Position numbers and translations under genes: made by a program. From contig NZ_QEST01000048.1 of the NCBI RefSeq assembly GCF_003311645.1, positions 1 to 64,000 of the forward strand: DNA of 64,000 bases. The letters run 5' to 3'. Positions 1 to 8,470 of the stretch are shown piece after piece. Position 1 is the stretch's first letter, and each line of letters begins with the position of its first letter. The stretch comes from Streptomyces sp. PT12. GTDB lineage: Bacteria; Actinomycetota; Actinomycetes; Streptomycetales; Streptomycetaceae. The notes beneath the pieces are model-generated. The model was not told where the DNA came from, did not search any database, and saw only the letters and a program-made list of their open reading frames with translations.

Positions 1-134
1 CCGTCGCCGCCGCCCACGCGGACCGCATCGTCTTCCTGGCCGACGGCCGGATCGTCGACGACATGGCGCACCCGACGGCCGACCAGGTGCTCGACCGCAT
101 GCGGGGCTTCGACGCCAGGGGTCGTGTGTCATGA
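1..134 (+). CDS. ABC transporter ATP-binding protein, C-terminal end (partial)
   Basis: Only about 43 residues are visible, starting at base 3 in frame and ending with TGA at 132-134. They read as the end of an ABC ATPase: the segment just after the H-loop (AHADRIVFLADGRIVDD) followed by the short tail seen in MacB/LolD-type ATPases. The stop overlaps the ATG of the next gene (ATGA at 131-134), so the two are translationally coupled. This supports an ATPase-permease pair. Substrate cannot be told from the fragment. Confidence 0.85.
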   Translation, partial: VAAAHADRIVFLADGRIVDDMAHPTADQVLDRMRGFDARGRVS

Positions 135-2698
135 GCGTTCTCAAGACATCGCTGCGCAGCTTCTTCGCGCACAAGGGGCGGATGCTGCTCTCGGGCGTGG
201 CGATCGTGCTGTCGGTGGCGTTCGTGTGCGGCACGCTGGTGTTCACGGACACGCTCAACACGACGTTCGACAAGTTCTTCGGGTCGACCGCGGCGGATGT
301 GACCGTCGAGCCTGAGGAGGACGAGAACGCGCAGGAGACGGGGCGGGCCGACGCGTTGCCCGCCTCGCTCGCCGACCAGGTGGCCGCGGTCGACGGGGTC
401 GCGTCGGCCGAGGGCGTGGTGTTCGACACCGGGGTCACGGTCGTGGACGGCGCGGGCGAACGGGTCGGCTCGTCGAACGGCGCCCCGACCATCGCCACGG
501 GCTGGGGCCCCGACATCCAGCGGGCGATGGAGCTGTCGTCGGGTCGGGCGCCGGGGGCCGCGGACGAGGCGTTGATCGACGCCGACACGGCCGAGCGCGC
601 GGACGTCGCGATCGGCGACGCGCTGGAGATCATCGCCGTCGAGGGCACGCACCGGGTGACGGTGACGGGACTCGCGGAGTTCCGTTCGACCAACCCCGGT
701 GCGCCGCACGTGCTGTTGGAGGCGGGGGCGGCGCGCACGGCGCTGCTCGGCTCGCCCGACCTGATCACCTCGGTCAACGTCATGGCCGAGGACGGCGTGA
801 GCGACGCGGAGGTGAAGGAGCGGATCGCGGCGGCGCTCGGCGGGTCGTACGACATCGACACGGCGGCGGACAACGAGGCCGCGATGAAGGACGACGTGGG
901 CGGGTTCCTCGACGTCCTGCGCTACGCGATGCTCGGCTTCGCGGGGATCGCGGTGCTGGTCGGGATCTTCCTGATCGTCAACACGTTCTCGATGCTGGTC
1001 GCGCAGCGGACGCGGGAGATCGGCCTGATGCGGGCGGTGGGCGCGAGCCGCCGCCAGGTCAACCGCTCGGTGCTGACCGAGGCGCTGCTGCTCGGCACGG
1101 TGGGCTCGCTCGTGGGGATCGGCGCGGGCATCGGGCTCGCGGTGGGGCTGATGGAGCTGATGGACTCCGTCGGCATCACCATGAGCACTTCCGATCTGAC
1201 GATCGCCGCGTCGACGCCCGTGGCCGGTCTTGTGGTCGGCGTGCTGGCCACGGTGGTGGCGGCGTGGCTGCCCGCGCGGCGCGCGGGGAAGGTGGCGCCG
1301 ATGGCGGCGCTGCGGGACGCGGGCACCCCGGGCGACGGGGCGGCGGGGCGCGTGCGGACGGCGCTCGGGCTGCTGCTCACGCTGGGCGGGGGCGCGGCGC
1401 TCGTGGCCGCCGCGGGAGCGGACGAGGCGGGGGACGGGTCGATGTTCCTGTCGCTTGGGCTGCTGCTGACGCTGGTGGGCGCGGTGGTCGTGAGCCCGCT
1501 GCTGGCCTCGGGCGTGGTGCGGGTGCTGAGCGCGCTGGTGCTGCGGGTGTTCGGGCCCGTGGGCCGGATGGCCGGGCGCAACGCGCGCCGCAACCCCCGG
1601 CGCACGGGCGCGACCGCGGGGGCGCTGATGATCGGGCTCGCGCTGGTCGGGTCGCTCTCGGTGGTGAGCGCGTCGCTCGTCGCCTCGGCGTCGGACCAGC
1701 TGGATCGCTCGGTGGGGGCGGACTTCATCATCGACACGACGTCGGAGCAGCTGATCACGCCCGAGGCGGCGGATGCGGTGCGTGCGACGCCGGGCCTCGC
1801 ACACGTCACGGACTACGCGGTGGTGCGGGTCGAACTGGTCACGCCCGACGGGGCGTCGGCGACGGAGGAGGTGATCGCGGCCTCGCCGACGTACGCGCGG
1901 GACCTGCGGGCGCGGACGGTGGCGGGCGAGCTGTCGGCGGCGTACGAGGAGGACCACCTGTCGGTGGGCGAGTCGTTCGCCGAAGAGCACGGCCTCGCGG
2001 TGGGCGACGAGCTGACCGCGCGGTTCGTGGGCGGCGACGAGGGCGTGCGGCTGACGCTCGCGGCGATCACGTCGGAGAACACGATGATCGACAAGGGCGC
2101 GATGTACATGTCGCACGCGACGGCGCGCGCCCATCTGCCCGAGGACGCGATGCCGTTGAACCTGGTGATGTTCGCGCGGGCCGACGAGGGGCGGAAGGCG
2201 GCGGCGTACGACGCGCTCAAGGCGAGCCTGGAGCCGTTCCCGCAGTACGAGGTGTCGGACCAGGCGGACTACAAGCGGGCGCTCGAGGACGAGGTCGGGA
2301 CGCTGCTGAACGTCGTGTACGCGCTGCTCGCGCTCGCGATCGTGGTCGCGGTGCTCGGCGTCGTGAACACCCTCGCTCTGTCCGTGATCGAACGGACGCG
2401 GGAGATCGGCCTGATGCGCGCGATCGGCCTGTCGCGGCGGCAGATGCGGCGGATGGTGCGTCTCGAGTCGGTGGTGATCGCGCTGTTCGGCGCGGTGCTC
2501 GGCCTGGGCCTCGGCCTCGGCTGGGGCGTGGCGGCGCAACGGGTGCTGTCGCTCGAGGGGTTCGCCGTGCTCGACGTGCCATGGGCCACGATCGGCGTGG
2601 TGTTCGCGGGCTCGGCGGTGGTGGGCCTGATGGCGGCGATCGTCCCGGCGTTCAGGGCGGGCCGGATGAATGTGCTGCGCGCGATAGCGACGGAATAG
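131..2698 (+). CDS. FtsX/MacB-type ABC transporter permease
   Basis: 855-aa integral membrane protein with the internally duplicated layout of large actinobacterial FtsX permeases. A TM anchor at about residues 17-40 is followed by an extracytoplasmic domain, a first FtsX core at about 258-395 (ERTREIGLMRAVG-type loop, here QRTREIGLMRAVGASRRQV), a second half starting near 480 with another TM and extracytoplasmic domain, and a second FtsX core from about 722 to the end (ERTREIGLMRAIGLSRRQM). These permeases work with a cytoplasmic ATPase, here the coupled gene upstream, to move lipids, lipoproteins or peptides or to transmit force across the envelope. The substrate is unknown. The start is set by the ATGA overlap. 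Confidence 0.92.
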   Translation: MSVLKTSLRSFFAHKGRMLLSGVAIVLSVAFVCGTLVFTDTLNTTFDKFFGSTAADVTVEPEEDENAQETGRADALPASLADQVAAVDGVASAEGVVFDTGVTVVDGAGERVGSSNGAPTIATGWGPDIQRAMELSSGRAPGAADEALIDADTAERADVAIGDALEIIAVEGTHRVTVTGLAEFRSTNPGAPHVLLEAGAARTALLGSPDLITSVNVMAEDGVSDAEVKERIAAALGGSYDIDTAADNEAAMKDDVGGFLDVLRYAMLGFAGIAVLVGIFLIVNTFSMLVAQRTREIGLMRAVGASRRQVNRSVLTEALLLGTVGSLVGIGAGIGLAVGLMELMDSVGITMSTSDLTIAASTPVAGLVVGVLATVVAAWLPARRAGKVAPMAALRDAGTPGDGAAGRVRTALGLLLTLGGGAALVAAAGADEAGDGSMFLSLGLLLTLVGAVVVSPLLASGVVRVLSALVLRVFGPVGRMAGRNARRNPRRTGATAGALMIGLALVGSLSVVSASLVASASDQLDRSVGADFIIDTTSEQLITPEAADAVRATPGLAHVTDYAVVRVELVTPDGASATEEVIAASPTYARDLRARTVAGELSAAYEEDHLSVGESFAEEHGLAVGDELTARFVGGDEGVRLTLAAITSENTMIDKGAMYMSHATARAHLPEDAMPLNLVMFARADEGRKAAAYDALKASLEPFPQYEVSDQADYKRALEDEVGTLLNVVYALLALAIVVAVLGVVNTLALSVIERTREIGLMRAIGLSRRQMRRMVRLESVVIALFGAVLGLGLGLGWGVAAQRVLSLEGFAVLDVPWATIGVVFAGSAVVGLMAAIVPAFRAGRMNVLRAIATE

Positions 2699-3358
2699 CG
2701 GAGCGCGGGGCGCGGCGTTGCCGCGCGACGAGCCGCGGGAGCCGGGCAACGGCGCTCCGCGCCTGGCCCGGCAGACAGTGACCGCGCCACAGGCGCCCTG
2801 CCGGGCGTGCGACCAACCACGTTGCACAGCGGCTGGCAGCTGACAGCCGGGCATCTGCGCTCCGCGCGCGGCCCGACAGCGAACGGTTGCGCGGCAGGGC
2901 GCCCGCTGGGCGACTCATGTGGCGTGGTCACGGACCACAACGGACGCGCCCGGCCGCCGTAGGCCAAACGCACGGAACCCACTCCAGCCAGCCCCGGCGA
3001 AGCCACGGGCCACGGCCCACCCCGCCGAAGGCGAGGTGCACGCCACCAGCCAAAGGTCGGATGGCCCCGCCGAAGTATCGGACCACAGCCCGGCCCGCCA
3101 TAGGCGAACGCCCGCCGCCAGGCAGCAACCCACGTTGCCCACCCACCCCGCCGCGGGCAAAATGCCCGCCGTCGGCGAAACACCCCGCCACCCCCGCCAG
3201 ACCCCGAGCGACAGCCCACCCCAGCGCCGCAGGCGCGCGCACCACCCCGGCAGCAACCCGAATCACCCCGCCAGCCCGCCGCAGGCGAAGAAGCCCGCCG
3301 CAGGCGAAACACGCACCGCCCAGGGACACTCACGCCGTCGACCAGCCCGCCGCAGGCG
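2699..3358. repeat. Repeat-rich noncoding convergent gap
   Basis: No credible gene lies between the permease stop and the proC stop; reading frames here are Pro/Arg/Ala-rich, mutually overlapping and lack ribosome sites. The 5' part holds an imperfect direct repeat (about 2741-2785 and 2846-2890, spacing 105 bp). The 3' part holds seven copies of an 11-bp interrupted palindrome CGCC-N3-GGCG at 3023-3033, 3096-3106, 3167-3177, 3225-3235, 3277-3287, 3296-3306 and 3348-3358. The last copy touches the proC stop codon. Confidence 0.75.
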
Positions 3359-4162
3359 TCAGGGCTGGGACAGTGACTCGCTCCGCCGCTTCGCCGCCTC
3401 GATCGCCGCGATCAGGGCCGCGCGGACGCCGTGGGTCTCAAGCTCGCGGATCGCGCTGATCGTCGTGCCACCGGGGGAGGTCACCGCCTCGCGCAGCTTC
3501 ACCGGGTGCTCGCCGCTGTCGCGCAGCATGACGGATGCGCCGACGGCGGCCTGCACGATCAGGTCGTGGGCCTTGTCGCGTGGGAGGCCGAGGAGGATGC
3601 CCGCGTCCGTCATCGCCTCGACGAGGAAGTAGAAGTACGCGGGGCCCGAGCCCGAAAGCGCGGTCGCCGCGTCCTGCTGCGCCTCGGGGAGGCGCATCGT
3701 CTTGCCGACGGAGTCGAAGATCTCCTCGGCCAGGGCCAGGTGCCGCTCCGCCGCGTGCGTGCCGCCCGAGATGACGGACATGGCCTCGTCGACCAGCGCG
3801 GGGGTGTTTGGCATGACCCGCACCACCGGCGTTCCCGGGGTGAGGCGGGACTCCACGAACGCCGTCGTGATGCCCGCCGCCGCGGTGATCACCAGCCGGT
3901 CGGCCGGGGTGTGCGGCGCCAGCTCCTCCAACAGGGCGGGCATGTCCTGGGGTTTGACGGCCAGGATCAGGGTGTGCGCGGACTTCGCCGCCTCCGCGTT
4001 GGTGACGACCTCGACGCCGTGCCTGGCCCGCAGCGCCTGGGCGCGCTCGGCGCGCCTGACGGTGGCCAGCAGGTCGGACGGCGGCCGCCCGGCGCGGAGC
4101 ATGCCGCCGAGCAGGGCCTCACCGATCTTTCCCGTGCCGAGGAAGGCGATCTTGTGGGTCAT
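3359..4162 (-). CDS. proC: Pyrroline-5-carboxylate reductase
   Basis: 267-aa NAD(P)H-dependent enzyme that reduces pyrroline-5-carboxylate to proline. The N-terminal Rossmann motif is visible as FLGTGKIGEALLGG. The C-terminal P5CR signature is present (ALSGSGPAYFYFLVEAM), as are SPGGTT and a C-terminal AIEAAKRR helix. Length matches the family. I chose ATG 4162 rather than the in-frame ATG at 4171 because a GGAGG lies 9 nt upstream of 4162 and directly abuts 4171. It lies 16 bp downstream of a methyltransferase gene on the same strand, so it may belong to that transcription unit. Confidence 0.95.
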   Translation of the reverse strand: MTHKIAFLGTGKIGEALLGGMLRAGRPPSDLLATVRRAERAQALRARHGVEVVTNAEAAKSAHTLILAVKPQDMPALLEELAPHTPADRLVITAAAGITTAFVESRLTPGTPVVRVMPNTPALVDEAMSVISGGTHAAERHLALAEEIFDSVGKTMRLPEAQQDAATALSGSGPAYFYFLVEAMTDAGILLGLPRDKAHDLIVQAAVGASVMLRDSGEHPVKLREAVTSPGGTTISAIRELETHGVRAALIAAIEAAKRRSESLSQP

Positions 4163-4178
4163 GCCCACCATCCTCCCA

Positions 4179-4949
4179 TCAGCCGATGGGGGGCCGCCCG
4201 ACGATCGTCAGCCGCACGGTGTACCGCTCCTCGACCTGCCCGTCGGGGAAGTCGACGGACAGCGCCTCCGCCTCGTCGGCCAGGATCGGCGCGGACTCCT
4301 CGGGCGGGAGGACGGCGAACGGCGAGTGCGTGGCCAGGGCCGCGACATGTGCGGCGAGCGGGATGGTGCGGCTCCACGTCAGCTCGCGGTAGACGGGCGA
4401 GAGGGCCGGGTCGAGCTCGCGGATGAGCCCGGGGGCGAGCGTGGTGACGCTGCGGCGGCGGTAGGCGGGCAGCCGTCGTTCGAGGCGTTCGAGCTGGGCG
4501 ACGGCCCAGGGCGCGGTGCGGTCGGCGACGTTCCACCACAGGGCGAGCGAGCCGCCGGGGCGCAGGACGCGCAGGGCCTCGGGGATGGAGCGGGCCGGGG
4601 TCGTCCAGTGCCACGACTGGGCGTAGGTGACCAGGTCGAACGTGCCGGGCGCGAACGGCAGCGCGTCGCCGCTGGCCCGCACCAGGGTGACGCCGGGCAG
4701 CCGACGGCGCAGCTCGGCGCCCATGCCGGGCCCGGGCTCGACGGCGACGACGCGGGCGCCGCGCTCGTGCATGGGGCGGGTGCCTATGCCGGTGCCCGCG
4801 CCCACGTCGGCGACGGCCGCTCCGGCGAACGGGCGGCCCGCCAGCTCCTCCACCGCGTCGTAGAGGGCGGGCGGATAGGTCGGGCGGGCGGCGGCGTACT
4901 GGGCGGCGACGGCGTTGAACGAGCGTGCGAAGTCCTCGGTGGTGGTCAT
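4179..4949 (-). CDS. Class I SAM-dependent methyltransferase
   Basis: 256-aa soluble protein with a UbiE/Methyltransf_11-type fold. The SAM-binding motif I is VADVGAGTGIGT (about residues 40-52), then an acidic residue ending strand 2 (VVAVEPG), and motif III-like PEALRVLRPGGSLALWW. The C-terminal half is typical of family members acting on small molecules, but the substrate is not predictable. ATG 4949 is preferred over TTG 4958 because GGGGAG sits 9 nt upstream. It is followed by proC and preceded by a 47-aa gene whose stop is just upstream, suggesting one operon with the ArsR-type regulator. Confidence 0.88.
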   Translation of the reverse strand: MTTTEDFARSFNAVAAQYAAARPTYPPALYDAVEELAGRPFAGAAVADVGAGTGIGTRPMHERGARVVAVEPGPGMGAELRRRLPGVTLVRASGDALPFAPGTFDLVTYAQSWHWTTPARSIPEALRVLRPGGSLALWWNVADRTAPWAVAQLERLERRLPAYRRRSVTTLAPGLIRELDPALSPVYRELTWSRTIPLAAHVAALATHSPFAVLPPEESAPILADEAEALSVDFPDGQVEERYTVRLTIVGRPPIG

Positions 4950-4954
4950 GGCGG

Positions 4955-5098
4955 TCAACTCCCCCGCCGTGACCGCCTTACACCGCGCGGGCCCGTGCCG
5001 CGCGGCGGCCTCGGGTGCTCGCGGGGGAAGCCGTCGTTGGCGTACTCGCCGCGCGGCACGGGCCGCAGGCGGCGGACGAGTCTGTGCAGGCCGCGCAT
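4955..5098 (-). CDS. Small basic hypothetical protein (47 aa)
   Basis: A short ORF with strong start evidence: AAGGAG seven nt upstream of ATG 5098. The product is 47 aa, rich in Arg, Pro and Gly (begins MRGLHRLVRRLRPVPRGEYA), with no membrane segment or known motif that I recognise. Its stop (4955-4957) lies 5 bp upstream of the methyltransferase ATG, and its start is 29 bp after the stop of the 85-aa coiled-coil gene. Spacing and ribosome site argue it is translated. Function unknown. Confidence 0.6.
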   Translation of the reverse strand: MRGLHRLVRRLRPVPRGEYANDGFPREHPRPPRGTGPRGVRRSRRGS

Positions 5099-5127
5099 CG
5101 GGATCTCCTTCTCGGGTCGTTCGGCGG

Positions 5128-5385
5128 TCAGTCGAGCTCGCGCATCATGCGTTCCATCGAGGCGACGGACTTGCGGGTCTCGGTCAGCTCGTCGGTGTAG
5201 CGGCGCAGGATCTCGGTGTTGTCCTCAAGCAGCTCGCCGTACTTCACGGCGAGCCGCCTGAACTCGTCCTCGCGCGAGGCCAGCATGCGGGCCCGCCATG
5301 TCGCGGCTATCCGCCAGACGACCACGATCAGGAAGGCGAACACCCCCGCGGGGTCGGAGGCCAGGGTGGTGGCTGCGTCGTTCAC
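5128..5385 (-). CDS. Small membrane-anchored coiled-coil protein
   Basis: 85 aa starting at GTG 5385, with AGGAGG about 7 nt upstream. Residues about 13-29 (AGVFAFLIVVVWRIAAT) form one membrane segment. The remaining 50 residues are charged and heptad-like (LEDNTEILRRYTDELTETRK), predicting a cytoplasmic coiled coil. The GTG overlaps the TGA of the upstream ArsR-type regulator gene (GTGA at 5382-5385), so the two are translationally coupled. This regulator-plus-small-membrane-protein pairing suggests a sensor or tether role, but that is inference only. Confidence 0.78.
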   Translation of the reverse strand: MNDAATTLASDPAGVFAFLIVVVWRIAATWRARMLASREDEFRRLAVKYGELLEDNTEILRRYTDELTETRKSVASMERMMRELD

Positions 5386-5696
5386 CGCGTTTCCTCCTTC
5401 TGGCGCTCGAGCGTGGCCGCCGCGTCCGCGATGGTGCGGGGGCTCAGCTCGTAGAGGAACGGGGCCACCTCGAAGAACTTCATGGCCTTGCCGTCCTCCG
5501 ACAGCTCGAGCGACCCGATCACGAGCCCGGCCGCCTCGAGCCGCTGGAGGTGCGTGTGCAGCAGCGGGCGGCTCATGCCGATCTCGCGGGCGAGCTTGCT
5601 GACGTAGTTCCGTTCGGCGGCGAGCGCGGCGACGATGCGCATGCGGTGCGGGTTGCCGAGGGCGGTCAGAACCTTCAGCAGCTCGTCACCGCTCAT
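5382..5696 (-). CDS. ArsR-type winged-helix transcriptional regulator
   Basis: 104-aa DNA-binding protein with the winged helix-turn-helix of the ArsR/HTH_20 group: LLKVLTALGNPHRMRIVAAL, recognition helix MSRPLLHTHLQRLEAAGLV, and wing GSLELSEDGKAMKFFEV. No cysteine cluster for metal sensing is present, so a metal role is unsupported. ATG 5696 is chosen because GGAGGG lies about 5 nt upstream. Longer in-frame extensions to 5771 lack a ribosome site. It is the first gene of a minus-strand run ending in proC and overlaps the next gene by GTGA. Confidence 0.87.
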   Translation of the reverse strand: MSGDELLKVLTALGNPHRMRIVAALAAERNYVSKLAREIGMSRPLLHTHLQRLEAAGLVIGSLELSEDGKAMKFFEVAPFLYELSPRTIADAAATLERQKEETR

Positions 5697-5842
5697 CGCG
5701 GCCCTCCGTTCCGGGTGGTGCCAGGCCAGATTCTCAACGCCCTCCGCACCTGTCAATCGGAGCTGACACATGTCCGGGGCCGTTAAGGGGAGTCCCTAGG
5801 AACCCGTGCCGGACCCGTGCCCCGGGGCGGGCGGGAACGCCC

Positions 5843-6376
5843 TCAGGAGCGCCGGGGCTTGCGCCCCCCGGTGCGCGCCCGCCGTCCCGGGTGCCCCGAA
5901 CGCTTCGCGGTACGCCGGTGGAATCGGGCCACCGCCGCCTCGTGGTCCGCCCGCAGCAGCCGCTCGCCCGGCGCCTCGACCGCGCTGCGCACCGCGTACG
6001 CAGCGAACACGCCGACGAAGCCCACCACCTTGATGCTGCGGAACGCCGACTCGTCCACGGCGTCCTCGCCCCGAGGGCGGCTGTACCCGGACCATGTGCG
6101 GATGAACGCCATCACGCTGCACATCACGAGCGCGACCACCACGAGCGCCCGCAGCCAGCCCGCGGTGCCCGAGCCCGCAAGGCCCGCGTACAGGAACCAC
6201 AGCAGCAGCGCCCCCGCCACCGTCCCGGCTGCCGCGAGCCCGCAGAGCGCGGCGCGGCGTATGCGGTAGCCGCGGGTGTGCTCGACCCAGGACGTGCCGT
6301 AGAACCGGATGGGCTCGGGGCGCGGCTCGTCGTCGTCCGGCCCGCTCCGCGCGCCCCGCGGGGGTGTTGTGGACAT
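5843..6376 (-). CDS. Membrane protein with basic C-terminus, unknown function
   Basis: 177 aa. A polar N-terminus is followed by two hydrophobic segments close together (CGLAAAGTVAGALLLWFLY and LRALVVVALVMCSVMAFI) and a third near KVVGFVGVFAAYAV; the C-terminal 30 residues are strongly basic (ends RRARTGGRKPRRS). I do not recognise a family. The ATG at 6376 has no Shine-Dalgarno sequence but sits 7 nt after CATAAT (6384-6389), fitting a leaderless transcript. The gene follows ilvD in the same direction after a 94-bp gap. Confidence 0.75.
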   Translation of the reverse strand: MSTTPPRGARSGPDDDEPRPEPIRFYGTSWVEHTRGYRIRRAALCGLAAAGTVAGALLLWFLYAGLAGSGTAGWLRALVVVALVMCSVMAFIRTWSGYSRPRGEDAVDESAFRSIKVVGFVGVFAAYAVRSAVEAPGERLLRADHEAAVARFHRRTAKRSGHPGRRARTGGRKPRRS

Positions 6377-6383
6377 ACGGACG

Positions 6384-6389
6384 ATTATG
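6384..6389 (-). promoter_or_regulatory. -10 box CATAAT for leaderless gene at 6376
   Basis: CATAAT followed by 7 nt and then ATG 6376; no ribosome binding site is present between. Confidence 0.45.
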
Positions 6390-6470
6390 ACGGCGGGGTC
6401 CGACAGCGATGTCCGCCGTCCCCCGCCGAAGCGGCCCGCGCGGGGCGCGCGGGAGGCGCGCGGGGCGCGG

Positions 6471-8315
6471 TCAGCCCTCGATCTTGCTGATGTCCCGCAC
6501 CGCGCCCTTGTCGGCGCTCGTCGCCATCGCCGCGTAGGCGCGCAGCGCGAGCGACACCTTTCGGTCGCGCGCCACGGGCGCGAACCGGCCGCCAAGCGCC
6601 TCCCTGCGCGCCGCCAACTCCTCGTCCGAGACCTTGAGCTCGATCGCGCGGGACGGGATGTCGATGCGGATCGGGTCGCCGTCGCGGACCAGGCCGATCG
6701 TGCCGCCCGCCGCGGCCTCGGGCGAGACATGGCCGATGGACAGGCCCGACGTGCCGCCGGAGAACCGGCCGTCGGTGACCAGGGCGCACCTGGCGCCGAG
6801 CCCGCGGCCCTTGAGGAACGCCGTCGGGTACAGCATCTCCTGCATGCCGGGCCCGCCGCGCGGCCCCTCGTACCGGACGACGACCACGTCACCCTCCTTG
6901 ACGCGCTTGGCGAGGATCGCCTCGACGGCCTCCTCCTGGGACTCCACGACCACGGCGGGGCCCTCGAAGGACCAGATCGACTCGTCCACGCCCGCGGTCT
7001 TCACGACGCAGCCGTCCTCGGCCAGGTTCCCGTAGAGGACGGCGAGGCCGCCGTCGGCCGAGTAGGCGTGGGCGACATCGCGGACGCAGCCGCCCGCCGC
7101 GTCGGTGTCGAGCGACTCCCAGCGCTCGGACTGCGAGAACGCCTCGGCCGAGCGCTTGCACCCTGGCGCCGCGTGGAACAGCTCCACCGCCTCGGGCGAC
7201 GGCGAACCCCCGCGGATGTCCCAGCGCTTGAGCCACTCGCCGAGCGAGTCGCTGTGGACGGTGTGCACGTCCTCGTTGAGCAGCCCGCCGCGCTGCAACT
7301 CGCCCAGGATCGCGGGGATGCCGCCGGCCCGGTGGACGTCCTCCATGTGGTAGGCGCCGTTGGGGGCGACCTTGCACACGCACGGCACGCGGCGCGAGAC
7401 GGCGTCGATGTCGGACATGCCGAAGTCGAGGCCCGCCTCCTGCGCCGCGGCGAGCAGGTGCAGCACGGTGTTGGTCGAGCCGCCCATGCCGACGTCCAGG
7501 GCCATGGCGTTCTCGAACGCGGCCCGCGAGGCGATCGCGCGCGGCAGGACCGTCGCGTCGTCCTGGTCGTAGTACCGGCGCGTGACGTCCACGACCGTGC
7601 GGCCCGCGGCCTCGTACAGCGCGCGGCGCGCGGTGTGGGTGGCGAGCACCGAGCCGTTCCCGGGGAGGGCCAGGCCAAGCGCCTCGACCAGGCAGTTCAT
7701 GGAGTTGGCCGTGAACATGCCGGAGCAGGAGCCGCACGTGGGGCACGCGGCCTCCTCGATGCGCAGCAGGTCCTCGTCGGACGTGGTGTCGGCGACGGCC
7801 TCCGACATGGCGTGGATCAGGTCGAGGTTGGAGCGGACGGTGCCGTCGACGAGTGTCGTCTTGCCCGCCTCCATGGGGCCTCCCGAGACGAAGACCGTCG
7901 GGATGTTCAGGCGCAGGGCGGCCATCAGCATGCCCGGGGTGATCTTGTCGCAGTTGGAGATGCAGATCAGGGCGTCGGCGCAGTGCGCCTCCACCATGTA
8001 CTCCACGGAGTCGGCGATCAGGTCGCGCGATGGCAGGGAGTAGAGCATGCCGCCGTGGCCCATGGCGATGCCGTCGTCGACGGCGATCGTGTTGAACTCG
8101 CGGGGAACGCCGCCCGCCGCCGAGATCGCCTCCGAGACGATCCGGCCGACCGGCTGGAGGTGGGTGTGGCCCGGCACGAACTCCGTGAAGCTGTTGGCCA
8201 CGGCGACGATCGGCTTTCCGAAGTCCTCGCGCGCTACGCCCGCGGCCCTGAGCAGGGCGCGGGCCCCCGCCATGTTGCGGCCGTGGGTGACGGTGCGGGA
8301 CCTCAGTGTCGCCAT
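6471..8315 (-). CDS. ilvD: Dihydroxy-acid dehydratase
   Basis: 614-aa Fe-S enzyme of valine, leucine and isoleucine synthesis, which dehydrates 2,3-dihydroxy-3-methylvalerate and 2,3-dihydroxyisovalerate to 2-keto acids. Both IlvD/Edd signatures are present: [13 protein letters not shown] and [19 protein letters not shown], whose cysteines ligate the cluster, plus the later [13 protein letters not shown] and GHVSPEA motifs. Length is normal. ATG 8315 is chosen because it begins the conserved [18 protein letters not shown], and AAGGAGA lies about 12 nt upstream; the in-frame extension to 8417 has no family similarity. It appears monocistronic or leads into the downstream membrane gene. Confidence 0.97.
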   Translation of the reverse strand: MATLRSRTVTHGRNMAGARALLRAAGVAREDFGKPIVAVANSFTEFVPGHTHLQPVGRIVSEAISAAGGVPREFNTIAVDDGIAMGHGGMLYSLPSRDLIADSVEYMVEAHCADALICISNCDKITPGMLMAALRLNIPTVFVSGGPMEAGKTTLVDGTVRSNLDLIHAMSEAVADTTSDEDLLRIEEAACPTCGSCSGMFTANSMNCLVEALGLALPGNGSVLATHTARRALYEAAGRTVVDVTRRYYDQDDATVLPRAIASRAAFENAMALDVGMGGSTNTVLHLLAAAQEAGLDFGMSDIDAVSRRVPCVCKVAPNGAYHMEDVHRAGGIPAILGELQRGGLLNEDVHTVHSDSLGEWLKRWDIRGGSPSPEAVELFHAAPGCKRSAEAFSQSERWESLDTDAAGGCVRDVAHAYSADGGLAVLYGNLAEDGCVVKTAGVDESIWSFEGPAVVVESQEEAVEAILAKRVKEGDVVVVRYEGPRGGPGMQEMLYPTAFLKGRGLGARCALVTDGRFSGGTSGLSIGHVSPEAAAGGTIGLVRDGDPIRIDIPSRAIELKVSDEELAARREALGGRFAPVARDRKVSLALRAYAAMATSADKGAVRDISKIEG

Positions 8316-8470
8316 GGTGGAGACCCTCTCCTTCGGGGAGGCGGTACATCGACTGCTACCCGAGGCTACGCCTGCCGCCCGCGTTCCGGGATGCCGATAC
8401 CGCGATACGAGACACATCGCGAGGGTGGCCGTTACCCTGGCATGTCCGCAGGGGCGACCGGGGGGTTGGC

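Noticed and set aside
1264-2781. 505-aa plus-strand ORF inside the FtsX gene, and similar long shadow ORFs (for example 6309-8474, 9618-10487, 25763-27769, 36036-38834 upstream part, 39791-41822, 43720-41726)
   Set aside because: They lie opposite or out of frame with well-supported genes, have Arg/Gly/Ala-rich translations, and lack ribosome sites; they follow from high GC content.
2652-3632. Six overlapping ORFs in the gap after the FtsX permease
   Set aside because: Compositionally Pro/Arg/Gly-rich, no start signals, all frames equally open; the DNA is explained by repeats and palindromes.
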